A DNA stretch of 35,771 bases from SIG598 sp045538015 (GTDB taxonomy: Bacteria; Bacillota; Clostridia; Oscillospirales; Acutalibacteraceae). The stretch is taken from the NCBI GenBank assembly GCA_045538015.1, contig JAZSQO010000082.1, positions 1-35,771 on the forward strand, given 5' to 3'. The translations under genes and the position numbers were made by a program. Position 1 is the stretch's first letter. Each line of letters begins with the position of its first letter. Positions 28,056-35,349 of this stretch are shown piece by piece. The notes beneath the pieces were generated by a model. It saw only the letters and a program-made list of their open reading frames with translations, ran no database searches and was not told the DNA's origin.

Positions 28056-28100
28056 ACCCTTCTGTCAGAAGTGAGCCTTTTCACAGCTCATATAGAATCT

Positions 28101-28129
28101 ATTATAATATTATCCCCACGGCTCGTCAA
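28101..28129 (-). promoter_or_regulatory. Sigma-A-type promoter of the Wzz/BY-kinase-like gene
   Basis: On the minus strand TTGACG (28129-28124), a 17-base spacer and consensus TATAAT (28106-28101). It faces away from the thioesterase promoter. Confidence 0.8.
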
Positions 28130-28188
28130 TGAATAAAATATGAATAAACCGCGCCGAACCGTCCAAACTCCTCTCATTATGGAAATTA

Positions 28189-28217
28189 TTGACTAACCCG
28201 GGGCGGAGGCTTATAAT
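28189..28217 (+). promoter_or_regulatory. Sigma-A-type promoter of the thioesterase-paralog operon
   Basis: TTGACT (28189-28194), a 17-base spacer and TATAAT (28212-28217). Close after the -10 lies a perfect hairpin CCGAATA-AAA-TATTCGG (28222-28238), then GCCC-TCCG-GGGC (about 28246-28257). These could be operator sites or leader structures. Confidence 0.8.
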
Positions 28218-28272
28218 TATACCGAATAAAATATTCGGAAAGGATGCCCTCCGGGGCAAAGGAAACAACGCC

Positions 28273-28662
28273 ATGCTCGAAGCAGGAATCACCCTTACCC
28301 GCACCACCACCGTCGAACACTCCCAGCTGGCCAGCACCATGAGAAGCGGCTCGCTGGATGTTTTTGCCACTCCCGCCATGGTGGCCTTCATGGAGGAAAC
28401 CGCCATGGAAAGCGTCGCTCCCCATCTTGACGAAGGCTGCACCACCGTCGGCACCAGGATAGAGGTCAGCCATCTTGCCGCCTCTCCCCTCGGCGCTCAC
28501 ATCCGCTGCGAAAGCGCCCTCGTGGAGATCGACCGCCGCCGCCTCGTGTTCGATATCAAGGCATGGGATGACGCCGAGCTTATCGGCGAGGGACACCACG
28601 AGCGCTTCATCATCTTCTCCGACCGCTTCATGGAAAAGGTGAACGCCAAAAAGCAGCTGTGA
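28273..28662 (+). CDS. Hotdog-fold thioesterase, FlK-like
   Basis: 129 residues from the ATG at 28273 (AAAGG upstream; a longer frame crosses the promoter and is rejected). The pattern of Thr in ATPAM, Glu in FMEETA and His in EVSHLAASPLG matches the catalytic Thr/Glu/His of the fluoroacetyl-CoA thioesterase (FlK) group. Such proteins are common in clostridia with unknown acyl-CoA substrates, so a fluoroacetate role is not implied. It begins a four-gene run with the three paralogous membrane proteins, 11 bases before the first. Confidence 0.85.
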   Translation: MLEAGITLTRTTTVEHSQLASTMRSGSLDVFATPAMVAFMEETAMESVAPHLDEGCTTVGTRIEVSHLAASPLGAHIRCESALVEIDRRRLVFDIKAWDDAELIGEGHHERFIIFSDRFMEKVNAKKQL

Positions 28663-28673
28663 GGTGAACAGGC

Positions 28674-29255
28674 ATGGAGATAAACAACAAGCGCCAGCTG
28701 TACAAGGCTCTTAACGGCCGAACCGGACTGCGTGCCTTTGCCATTTTTCTGATAACGCTCTATCCCATCATAGCCATCGCCATGATAATCGCCTTCAATG
28801 ACACCCACGACACCTCCACCCTTCGGGGCGCCGTGCTGTTCGGCTTTATCTTCGGCATATGTATGCTGAGCGTCACCGCCCAGAGGACCCGTGAGGCCAA
28901 GAGAACCATGAAGAACCTCAAGGCTTCCGGCGAGCTGGATGATGCCATCGCAGACTTGGGCAGCGACAACGCCTACACCGCCGAAAAGCTCTCTCCCAAC
29001 GGAAAGGAGCGTATACTTCATGTGGTGCTGGGCGACAAATTTCTTTTCCACATCACCGGCGGAAAGGTCATGCACTTTTACCAGATAAAAAGCCTTCACC
29101 GCGCCGAAGCCGCCGGTTCCTGCCAGCTGAGCATGGTGGATAGCTCCGGCGCCAGCCTCACCCTCGTCCTCGTTTCCGAGGAGGAAGAATACCTCATTGA
29201 CGAATTTCTCGAGGAGCTTCGCAGCCGCTATCCCGGCTGTCCCGCCGTCAGCTGA
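28674..29255 (+). CDS. Tandem paralog 1: two-TM protein with a C-terminal PH-like domain
   Basis: 193 residues. The first 13 carry the motif NKRQLYKALNG that all three tandem paralogs share. Two membrane segments follow (about 22-43 and 54-72), then a basic connector, the GELDDAIADL helix, and a beta-rich cytoplasmic domain (LGDKFLFHI, YQIKSLHRAE) with a final helix ending in LRSRYPGCPAVS. The form recalls bacterial PH-like domains behind paired membrane helices (inference). The next copy starts 3 bases after the stop. Function unknown. Confidence 0.78.
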   Translation: MEINNKRQLYKALNGRTGLRAFAIFLITLYPIIAIAMIIAFNDTHDTSTLRGAVLFGFIFGICMLSVTAQRTREAKRTMKNLKASGELDDAIADLGSDNAYTAEKLSPNGKERILHVVLGDKFLFHITGGKVMHFYQIKSLHRAEAAGSCQLSMVDSSGASLTLVLVSEEEEYLIDEFLEELRSRYPGCPAVS

Positions 29256-29258
29256 CCT

Positions 29259-29849
29259 ATGAAGATTATAAAGATAGAAAACAAGCGCCAGCTGCGCCGC
29301 GCCCTGACCGGCAGTCTGAAAGGCCTTGTCAGCTCGGCAGTTCTGGCTCTGGTCATCCCGCTTGCGGTCGTGGTTCTCACCGGCAGCGCGAAAACCATCC
29401 AGTGGCTTATTGTTCCCTTCATCATCCCCGGTGTTATCGGTCTGTGCATCAATTTACCCCGGGTCATTCGCGGCTATGCCGCCCTGAACCGGCTGTCCTC
29501 CGACGGGCAGATTGCCGCCGTCATTGCCGATTTCAACAGCGACGGCCGTCTGGTGGTGTGTGATACCATTCCCGAAAACGGAGAGCGCGTGGCCAGCCTT
29601 GTGCTGGGCGAGGATTATATCTTCATACTCGACAAGCGCAGAGTGGTGCCCTACCGCGAGGTCGTTTCCCTGCGGGTGGAAAGGGAGCCGGGTATCTCTT
29701 TCCTGCGGATGACCGACACCGCGGGAAAGACCTTTCTGCTGACCGACGATCTGAAGAAAAAAGCCGCCATCCAGCGCTGTATCGAGCACATAAAAGCCCG
29801 CTGTCCGGTCTGTCCGGAGGTGGAAACCGTGGAATACCGGGAGGACTGA
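29259..29849 (+). CDS. Tandem paralog 2 of the two-TM family
   Basis: 196 residues with ENKRQLRRALTG at the N-terminus, two membrane segments (about 22-43 and 47-65), then GQIAAVIADF, LGEDYIFIL and YREVVSLRVE, which line up with the other two copies. The end differs, with HIKARCPVCPEVE in place of LRSRYPGCP. Divergence from its neighbours is strong, so the duplication is old. It is translationally close-packed, with only 3 bases on either side. Confidence 0.76.
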   Translation: MKIIKIENKRQLRRALTGSLKGLVSSAVLALVIPLAVVVLTGSAKTIQWLIVPFIIPGVIGLCINLPRVIRGYAALNRLSSDGQIAAVIADFNSDGRLVVCDTIPENGERVASLVLGEDYIFILDKRRVVPYREVVSLRVEREPGISFLRMTDTAGKTFLLTDDLKKKAAIQRCIEHIKARCPVCPEVETVEYRED

Positions 29850-29852
29850 GCT

Positions 29853-30470
29853 ATGGGCATAACCAACGAAAAAGAGCTGTGCAGAGCGCTCCGCGGCAGT
29901 CAGGGAACTCTATGGAGCTTCATTATCGCCGCCGTGGTTCTGGTCGTCCTCTTTCTCCTCGCGATTCCCGGCAGTGAGCCGGACAATCCCGAGACGAAAA
30001 ATATGTACATCGTCGCCGCCATAACGCTGCTGATATTCATCATTCTGGCGATATTTGAAGGCCACCGCACACGCCGTGCCCGCACTGTTATCCGTCATCT
30101 GAAGAAATACGGCGAGCTGGAGGAGGCCCTTGCCGACCTTGCCGGTGAGGATGTCTGGCTTTTAGAAAAGCCCTATTCCAAGCGCACCTATCTCCAGCGC
30201 ACGGCTCTGGGACGGCGGTTCATGTTCCTTTTCGAGGAAGGCATGATACTGCATTATTATCAGCTATCTTCCCTGCGCCTCAGCCGTGAGGCCGACCGCA
30301 TGACGCTTCAGGCGGTCACCACCACCGGAAAGACCCTCACTGTCATGTACGCTCCCGTGGGAGAGGATACCGAGACAGATGAATGCGTCAGCCAGCTGCG
30401 CAGCCGTTATCCCGGCTGCCCGGAGGTATCCCGCGCCCCTTCTCCGTTCAGAAAGCCGATCAAAAGTTAA
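29853..30470 (+). CDS. Tandem paralog 3 of the two-TM family
   Basis: 205 residues, with TNEKELCRALRG at the N-terminus, two membrane segments (about 19-40 and 51-69), GELEEALADL, LGRRFMFLF, YQLSSLRLSRE and a C-terminal LRSRYPGCPEVS, followed by a short basic tail. GGAGG precedes the ATG. Last gene of the thioesterase operon. As with the other copies, no function is known. Confidence 0.76.
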   Translation: MGITNEKELCRALRGSQGTLWSFIIAAVVLVVLFLLAIPGSEPDNPETKNMYIVAAITLLIFIILAIFEGHRTRRARTVIRHLKKYGELEEALADLAGEDVWLLEKPYSKRTYLQRTALGRRFMFLFEEGMILHYYQLSSLRLSREADRMTLQAVTTTGKTLTVMYAPVGEDTETDECVSQLRSRYPGCPEVSRAPSPFRKPIKS

Positions 30471-30505
30471 TTCCGCCCAAAGGCGAGATTATTAAAAACA
30501 AAAAC

Positions 30506-30628
30506 AAGGAGAGTAATTTTTGAGAAATTACCGAAAAAAGGAGATAGTATCGTAAACGGAAGGTTTGCGAATATTATCTCACACAAACCTCCCGTGCTCT
30601 TGTCACCAGCCATTCAGGAGGAAAAACA
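30506..30628 (+). promoter_or_regulatory. Candidate leader-peptide translational attenuator before the GNAT gene
   Basis: A ribosome site AAGGAGAG (30506-30513) precedes a 12-codon reading frame. Two interleaved stems follow: GAGATAGTAT (30541-30550) with ATATTATCTC (30571-30580), and CGGAAGGTTTG (30557-30567) with CAAACCTCCCG (30584-30594), each with one non-Watson-Crick position. They are hard to form together. CCTCC (30588-30592) in the second stem can also pair with the GNAT Shine-Dalgarno GGAGG (30617-30621). This layout resembles erm-type attenuation. It is an inference from base pairing only. Confidence 0.4.
30520..30555 (+). CDS. Possible leader peptide MRNYRKKEIVS
   Basis: A TTG-started frame of 11 residues, 8 bases after GGAG, ending in TAA just before the second stem. 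It is rich in basic residues. It is too short to support by coding statistics; only its ribosome site and position argue for it. Confidence 0.3.
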   Translation: MRNYRKKEIVS

Positions 30629-31285
30629 ATGAATAAAACTGACTTCATCATCCGCACCGAAACACCCGACGACTACAGAGTAGTTGAAACTCTTGCCCGG
30701 GACGCATTCTGGAACCTGAGTAAGCCCGGCTGCGATGAGCATTATTTCATCCACACCATGCGCAGTCATCCGGACTTTGTTCCCGAGCTGGCTCTTGTGG
30801 CCGAAGCAGAAGGCACGATCCTCGGCAGCATCATGTACTGCCGCGCCATTCTGGAGGACGAACAGGGCACTGTCAAGCCCATTCTTTCCTTTGGCCCGCT
30901 GTGCGTCCGTCCAGACTGCCAGCGCAGAGGCATTGGCAAGGCTCTTATGGCTCGCTCCTTTGAGCTTGCCCGGGAAATGGGCTTTGACACGGTGGTCATC
31001 TTCGGCAACCCCAATAATTATGTGACCTCCGGCTTTGTGAGCTGCAGGAAGCATAGTGTCTGCCTTGATGGCGATCTCTTCCCCACCGCTTTGCTGGTCA
31101 GGGAGCTTGTCCCCGGAGCGCTGGACGGCAGACTGTGGTATTACCGCCCCAGCACCGCCGAGCAGGCCTGCGAAGACGCCGAAGCCGTTGCCGCCTTTGA
31201 CGCGGACTTCCCGCCCAGAGAAAAGGCGTGGCAGCCCAGTCAGGAGGAATTCTACATCCACAGCCATTCGGCAGTCGTCCGATAA
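30629..31285 (+). CDS. GNAT-family N-acetyltransferase (YhbS-like)
   Basis: 218 residues with a typical GNAT core: IIRTETPDDYRVVETLARDAF, then the beta strand LGSIMYCRA, and the acetyl-CoA motif VRPDCQRRGIGKALM, then FGNPNNYVTSGF. The last about 60 residues are a C-terminal extension common in YhbS-type proteins. The acceptor substrate is unknown. AGGAGG lies 7 bases before the ATG. The unusual leader upstream would fit a resistance-type or stress-type gene but does not prove it. Confidence 0.85.
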   Translation: MNKTDFIIRTETPDDYRVVETLARDAFWNLSKPGCDEHYFIHTMRSHPDFVPELALVAEAEGTILGSIMYCRAILEDEQGTVKPILSFGPLCVRPDCQRRGIGKALMARSFELAREMGFDTVVIFGNPNNYVTSGFVSCRKHSVCLDGDLFPTALLVRELVPGALDGRLWYYRPSTAEQACEDAEAVAAFDADFPPREKAWQPSQEEFYIHSHSAVVR

Positions 31286-31307
31286 AGCACTTTCCCTCAC
31301 TCATATG

Positions 31308-31338
31308 AGCCGGCAGGACAAAGCGCCTGCCGGCTTTT
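31308..31338 (+). terminator. Rho-independent terminator after the GNAT gene
   Basis: AGCCGGCAGG (31308-31317) pairs perfectly with CCTGCCGGCT (31326-31335) around an 8-base loop, followed by TTT(T). Confidence 0.85.
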
Positions 31339-31362
31339 GCTATATTCCCTTTCATTCTCTCC

Positions 31363-31391
31363 TTGACTTTTATCTGCCAAAGGGTTATACT
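31363..31391 (+). promoter_or_regulatory. Promoter of the marR-MATE operon
   Basis: TTGACT (31363-31368), a 17-base spacer and TATACT (31386-31391). The marR start lies about 50 bases downstream of the -10. Confidence 0.8.
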
Positions 31392-31397
31392 GATATA

Positions 31398-31411
31398 GTT
31401 ATATTTATAAC
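31398..31411 (+). promoter_or_regulatory. Candidate MarR operator
   Basis: GTTATA-TT-TATAAC, a perfect 6-bp inverted repeat placed at the expected transcription start. A MarR protein bound here would block its own operon, as is usual in this family. Confidence 0.5.
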
Positions 31412-31441
31412 CATTATTTTGCCAACTACCGAGGTGACAAC

Positions 31442-31864
31442 TTGAATCCTATCGATATAATGGCCTGTATGCGCAAAACAGCTAAGTTTTACGACGGACT
31501 TATCAAGCCCGTGTGTACCAACTACGGGATAACACTCATAGAGGCTCACATCATCGCGTTTCTGCACAACAATCCCGGCATGGACACCGCCAGCGACATC
31601 TGTGAGTATCGGATGCTGCCCAAGAGCAATGTTTCGGTGGCTGTGGATGGCCTCATTGGCCGGGGCTGGCTGTCAAGAAAAACGGACAGCATCGACCGGC
31701 GGGTGATTCACCTGGAGCTGACTGATGACGCCGCGAATGTGATCGCCGCCCTTACCATCGCTCAGCAAAGCTACTTTGACCGGGTACTCGACGGTCTGAG
31801 CAGTGAAGAAAGGGACTCTCTTGGCCGCCTGATGGATCGTATCTCACAGAATCTCTCTCAATAA
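31442..31864 (+). CDS. MarR-family transcriptional regulator
   Basis: 140 residues from a TTG start with GAGGTGAC upstream. A winged-helix domain is visible: MLPKSNVSVAVDGLIGRGWL is the recognition helix region, and the wing follows with SIDRRVIHLELT (DRR motif). The N- and C-terminal helices should form the dimer. It sits 30 bases before a MATE efflux gene and behind a promoter with a palindrome, so it probably represses that pair until a ligand binds. Confidence 0.9.
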   Translation: MNPIDIMACMRKTAKFYDGLIKPVCTNYGITLIEAHIIAFLHNNPGMDTASDICEYRMLPKSNVSVAVDGLIGRGWLSRKTDSIDRRVIHLELTDDAANVIAALTIAQQSYFDRVLDGLSSEERDSLGRLMDRISQNLSQ

Positions 31865-31894
31865 ATCCACACAGAAGAAACGGAGAAGCACACA

Positions 31895-33286
31895 ATGGAA
31901 AACAAGGAATTTCTGCGCACGGAGCCGGTAGGCAAGCTGCTGCTCAGGCTGGCAGTCCCCACTGTTGCCGCCCAGCTCATCAATATGCTCTACAATATCG
32001 TTGACCGCATCTACATAGGTCACATTCCCGACGAAGGCTCCATGGCTCTGACCGGCGTAGGCGTGTGTATGCCCATCATCATGTTCGTGTCCGCTTTCGC
32101 AGCACTGGTGTCCTCCGGCGGCGCTCCCCGGGCCTCCATCTCAATGGGCAGAAAGGACAACGACAACGCCGAGCTTATCCTCGGCAACTGCTTTTCCACT
32201 CAGCTCATCCTTTCGGTGATACTCACCGCCGTGCTGCTGGTCTGGAACCGCGACCTGCTGATGGCCTTCGGAGCCAGCGACAACACCATCGGCTACGCTT
32301 CCTCCTACATGAACGTTTACGCCCTCGGCACCCTCTTTGTCCAGCTCACTCTGAGCATGAACGGCTTTATCTCCGCTCAGGGCTTTACCCGTGTGGCCAT
32401 GGTCTCGGTGGTCATAGGCGCTCTGTGCAACATCGTCCTTGACCCAATCTTTATCTTTGCCCTCGACATGGGAGTTGAGGGCGCCGCCCTTGCCACTATC
32501 ATCTCTCAGGCGGTTTCCTGCATCTGGTGTCTGTGCTTCCTTTGCGGAAAGAAGACTATCCTTCGTCTGCGTCTCAGAAATTTTATAATCCGTCCCTCAG
32601 TCATCTTCCCCTGCATCGCTCTTGGACTTTCCATGTTCATCATGCAGGCCAGCGAGAGCGTCATCATGGTGTGCTTCAACGCCTCTCTGCTGGAATACGG
32701 CGGAGACATCGCCGTGGGAGCCATGACCATTCTGACCAGCGTGATGCAGTTTGCCATGCTGCCCCTTCAGGGCCTCGGTCAGGGCGCTCAGCCCATCATC
32801 AGCTACAATTATGGCGCCCGCTGCGCCGACCGCGTGAAGAGCGCCTTCCGGCTGCTGCTCAGAACCTGCCTCTGCTATTCGGTGCCTCTGTGGCTGCTGG
32901 TCATGCTTTTCCCCGGAGTCTTTGCCTCCATCTTCACTCCTGATGCCGCGCTGGTGGAGTTCGTCAAGCCGGCTCTGCGGGTGTACATGGCGGTCATGTT
33001 CATGTTCGGCATCCAGATCGCCTGCCAGATGACCTTCGTGGCCATCGGCAGCGCCCTTTCATCCATTGTGGTGGCTGTGGTTCGCAAGTTCGTTCTTCTG
33101 CTGCCTCTCATCTACATCATGCCGGCCATCTTCACCTCCGACCGAACCACCGCTGTATACGCAGCCGAACCGGTGGCCGATTTCCTCGCTGTCTCCTTTA
33201 CCTCGGTGCTGTTCTGCTTCCAGTTCCGCAGGGCTATGAACGGCATCTCAGACTCCCACTCCCTTTCTCCCGCAGAGGAGCAGTGA
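31895..33286 (+). CDS. MATE-family multidrug/metabolite efflux transporter
   Basis: 463 residues, about 12 membrane segments in two homologous bundles. LAVPTVAAQLINMLYNIVDRIYIG at the N-terminus and QGLGQGAQPIISYNYGA in the second half are typical of the MepA-like MATE group. These carriers export cationic compounds in exchange for sodium or protons. The MarR gene upstream supports an inducible efflux system. The substrate is unknown. No terminator is clear in the 239-base gap that follows (33287-33525), which holds only the next promoter. Confidence 0.92.
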   Translation: MENKEFLRTEPVGKLLLRLAVPTVAAQLINMLYNIVDRIYIGHIPDEGSMALTGVGVCMPIIMFVSAFAALVSSGGAPRASISMGRKDNDNAELILGNCFSTQLILSVILTAVLLVWNRDLLMAFGASDNTIGYASSYMNVYALGTLFVQLTLSMNGFISAQGFTRVAMVSVVIGALCNIVLDPIFIFALDMGVEGAALATIISQAVSCIWCLCFLCGKKTILRLRLRNFIIRPSVIFPCIALGLSMFIMQASESVIMVCFNASLLEYGGDIAVGAMTILTSVMQFAMLPLQGLGQGAQPIISYNYGARCADRVKSAFRLLLRTCLCYSVPLWLLVMLFPGVFASIFTPDAALVEFVKPALRVYMAVMFMFGIQIACQMTFVAIGSALSSIVVAVVRKFVLLLPLIYIMPAIFTSDRTTAVYAAEPVADFLAVSFTSVLFCFQFRRAMNGISDSHSLSPAEEQ

Positions 33287-33440
33287 TCGTCCTCTGTCCG
33301 GCGCGCACTGCTATCGCCTTCGGTGTTCCGACATTAACTTTTCCTTGCCTTTTTCGCTATTTCTGTAATAAATAATGCAATGTTTATAATTTGTTACGGA
33401 AAATCACTTCATTTTTCTTATCTAAATTATCAGATTTCTA

Positions 33441-33469
33441 TTGTTTGGAAGAGGAAACATTGCTATAAT
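33441..33469 (+). promoter_or_regulatory. Promoter of the coiled-coil protein gene
   Basis: TTGTTT (33441-33446), a 17-base spacer and TATAAT (33464-33469), 56 bases before the ATG, in a very AT-rich region. Confidence 0.65.
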
Positions 33470-33525
33470 AATATCAACACATCTGCATCGGCAGATAAAT
33501 AACACAAGACGAGGAGACGATCAAA

Positions 33526-33996
33526 ATGGATTTCGATTCCAGCAAGGTAACCGTATCCGACGAATACGATTATGAAGACGAACCCATAATCCTTCCCATT
33601 CCCTTCGATGACGAGGCCGCTGAGGAAGCCCGCGCCCGCGAGGCTGCCGCCAAGGCTGAGCTGGAGCGTCTTGAGGAGCTGAGAAAGAACGCTGCTTCTA
33701 TCGTTCCGCTGCCCGATGCTTCTGTCAACTCCGAGGCTGTTCAGAAAGCCGCCGAGGCCGAGGCTGCCCGCAAGGCCGCCGAAGAGGCTCTCGCCGCTGC
33801 CCAGAAAGCTCGTCTGGATGCCGAAGCCGCCGTCGCCGCCGCTCAGCGCGCTCTGGATAAGAAGCGCGGCATCGAGGCTGCCGCCGACGCCGCCAAGGCC
33901 GCCGAGATCACCGTCGACACCGAGGGCAACAGCATCGTCAAGATCAAGGTTCCCAAGGATTACGATCTGGAGTTCTTCTTCCGTCCCAAGCACTAA
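33526..33996 (+). CDS. Ala/Glu-rich coiled-coil protein of unknown function
   Basis: 156 residues. Residues 1-30 are acidic with several Tyr, Asp and Pro. Residues about 30-130 are built of Ala, Glu, Lys and Arg in heptad-like order (AEAEAARKAAEEALAAAQKA), which predicts a long coiled coil. A short beta-like tail with VKIKVPKDYDLEFFF closes it. There is no signal peptide or membrane segment. GAGGAG precedes the ATG. It has its own promoter and terminator, and no family is recognised. A spacer, scaffold or cell-structure role is possible but unsupported. Confidence 0.8.
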   Translation: MDFDSSKVTVSDEYDYEDEPIILPIPFDDEAAEEARAREAAAKAELERLEELRKNAASIVPLPDASVNSEAVQKAAEAEAARKAAEEALAAAQKARLDAEAAVAAAQRALDKKRGIEAAADAAKAAEITVDTEGNSIVKIKVPKDYDLEFFFRPKH

Positions 33997-34018
33997 GCAA
34001 ACACAGCGCAATTTTACC

Positions 34019-34053
34019 GGACGCATTCGCCTCAGTGGTGGATGCGTCCTTTT
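34019..34053 (+). terminator. Terminator after the coiled-coil gene
   Basis: GGACGCAT (34019-34026) pairs with ATGCGTCC (34042-34049) around a 15-base loop, followed by TTTT. Confidence 0.75.
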
Positions 34054-34082
34054 GCTGAGTCTGACAAAAAGGAGATAAGCCA

Positions 34083-35300
34083 ATGAGCGATGCCGATTTC
34101 CTCCGCCCGCAGTCCGGCAGAAGCTGGAATGTCCCCATGCTCTTTCTGCAATGCATAGGCATCATATCGGTCGTTTTCGGCCACGCGGACATGGGCGGAA
34201 CCACCATTCCCAACCTGCTCAATATCGCCTTTCCCTACTACTCGTGGCATATGCCGTTTTTCGTTTTCATCTCCGGATACTTCAACGAAAGCGGCCGCAA
34301 AAAACCGGCGGCGGAGTTCCTGAAGAAAAAGACGGTCAGCCTGCTGCTTCCGGCTCTTCTGGTCAACCTGCTCCACGGCGCTGTGTCCATGTGGATGAAG
34401 CACCTAGGCGTCGTATCCTACGGGCAGGACATCACCCTTCGCAATCTTTTTGTAACGCCTTTCACCACGGGATACCAGTTTTGCATTGATGTTTCCCTGT
34501 GGTTCGTCTTCGCCCTTTACGGCATAGAGGTGGTTTCTGTGCTGGCGGACAAGGCTGCCCGCTGCAAAGCCGACCGCGCGATTCTCGGTGTTTCCCTCGC
34601 TGTATCACTGGGGTGCTGCGCCGCGGCCTTTTATTTCCACGAGGCCACCCGCGGTGAGTTTCTCAATGCCCTGCTGCGATTTGGATTCTTGTTTTTCTTC
34701 TTCCGGCTGGGTATTTTCTACCGCTCCACTCTGGAAACGCGTCTGAGAAAATATCTCACCCTTAAAACAGCGGCGATTCTCTTCTGCGCGCAGGCCGCTG
34801 TTCTGGGAATCAGCGGATACGGCATCACCATAAACACAAGAAATATGTACCTGACTACGATAACGGTGCCCAACGGATTCTGGTGCGCGGTTATCACTCC
34901 CATCACCGCCCTTGCCTTCTTCCTATCCCTCGCCTACGCCGCCGAGCCGCACGTCGCAAACTTTCGGCTGCTGTATGTTCTGGGAGGAAACACACGCTAT
35001 GTGCTCTATTACCATCAGCTGTGTCTGATTATGTTCTCCTTCTCGCTGGCCATGCTGCAGAGGCTCCCGTTTTTCCCTTCTGTGCCCGGATTTTCCATGG
35101 ATAAGCTGTACACCGGCCAATATTACTCCGGCGGCAATCCCGGTGTCGCATTTATCGGCTGTCTGCTGGCGATTTGCGTACCTATCGCTATGTGCCTCGG
35201 TATCAGGCGTATAAAGAACAGATGGCTCGCCCTGGGAGCAGGTGCGGGAATATTTGCCGCAGTACTGCTGTTTTTCCGGATCGCGGAGATAATTCTATGA
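34083..35300 (+). CDS. Acyltransferase-3 family membrane protein
   Basis: 405 residues with about 10 membrane segments. The N-terminus has the family pattern, with VVFGHADMGG giving the conserved His of the first segment, and SWHMPFFVFISGYF matches the usual FHMPxFFxxSG signature. Such proteins O-acetylate or otherwise acylate surface sugars or peptidoglycan from the membrane. No glycan gene lies nearby, so the acceptor is unknown. AAGGAG lies 8 bases before the ATG, after a terminator, so it needs a promoter that I could not place or read-through. Confidence 0.87.
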   Translation: MSDADFLRPQSGRSWNVPMLFLQCIGIISVVFGHADMGGTTIPNLLNIAFPYYSWHMPFFVFISGYFNESGRKKPAAEFLKKKTVSLLLPALLVNLLHGAVSMWMKHLGVVSYGQDITLRNLFVTPFTTGYQFCIDVSLWFVFALYGIEVVSVLADKAARCKADRAILGVSLAVSLGCCAAAFYFHEATRGEFLNALLRFGFLFFFFRLGIFYRSTLETRLRKYLTLKTAAILFCAQAAVLGISGYGITINTRNMYLTTITVPNGFWCAVITPITALAFFLSLAYAAEPHVANFRLLYVLGGNTRYVLYYHQLCLIMFSFSLAMLQRLPFFPSVPGFSMDKLYTGQYYSGGNPGVAFIGCLLAICVPIAMCLGIRRIKNRWLALGAGAGIFAAVLLFFRIAEIIL

Positions 35301-35311
35301 TATACAGAATC

Positions 35312-35349
35312 AGCCCCTATGTGCCTGATAAGACACACAGGGGCTTTTC
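35312..35349 (+). terminator. Terminator after the acyltransferase gene
   Basis: AGCCCCT (35312-35318) pairs with AGGGGCT (35339-35345), with TGTG/CACA extending the stem across one mismatch, followed by TTTT. It lies between convergent genes; a T-run exists only on plus. Confidence 0.8.

Noticed and set aside
28273..28662. Fluoroacetate resistance as the role of the thioesterase
   Set aside because: The Thr/Glu/His pattern is FlK-like, but such proteins are widespread and nothing nearby concerns fluoroacetate.
30541..30594. Stable H-type pseudoknot from both GNAT-leader stems at once
   Set aside because: The 3-base loop between the third and fourth strands cannot span a 10-bp helix, so alternative hairpins are more likely.
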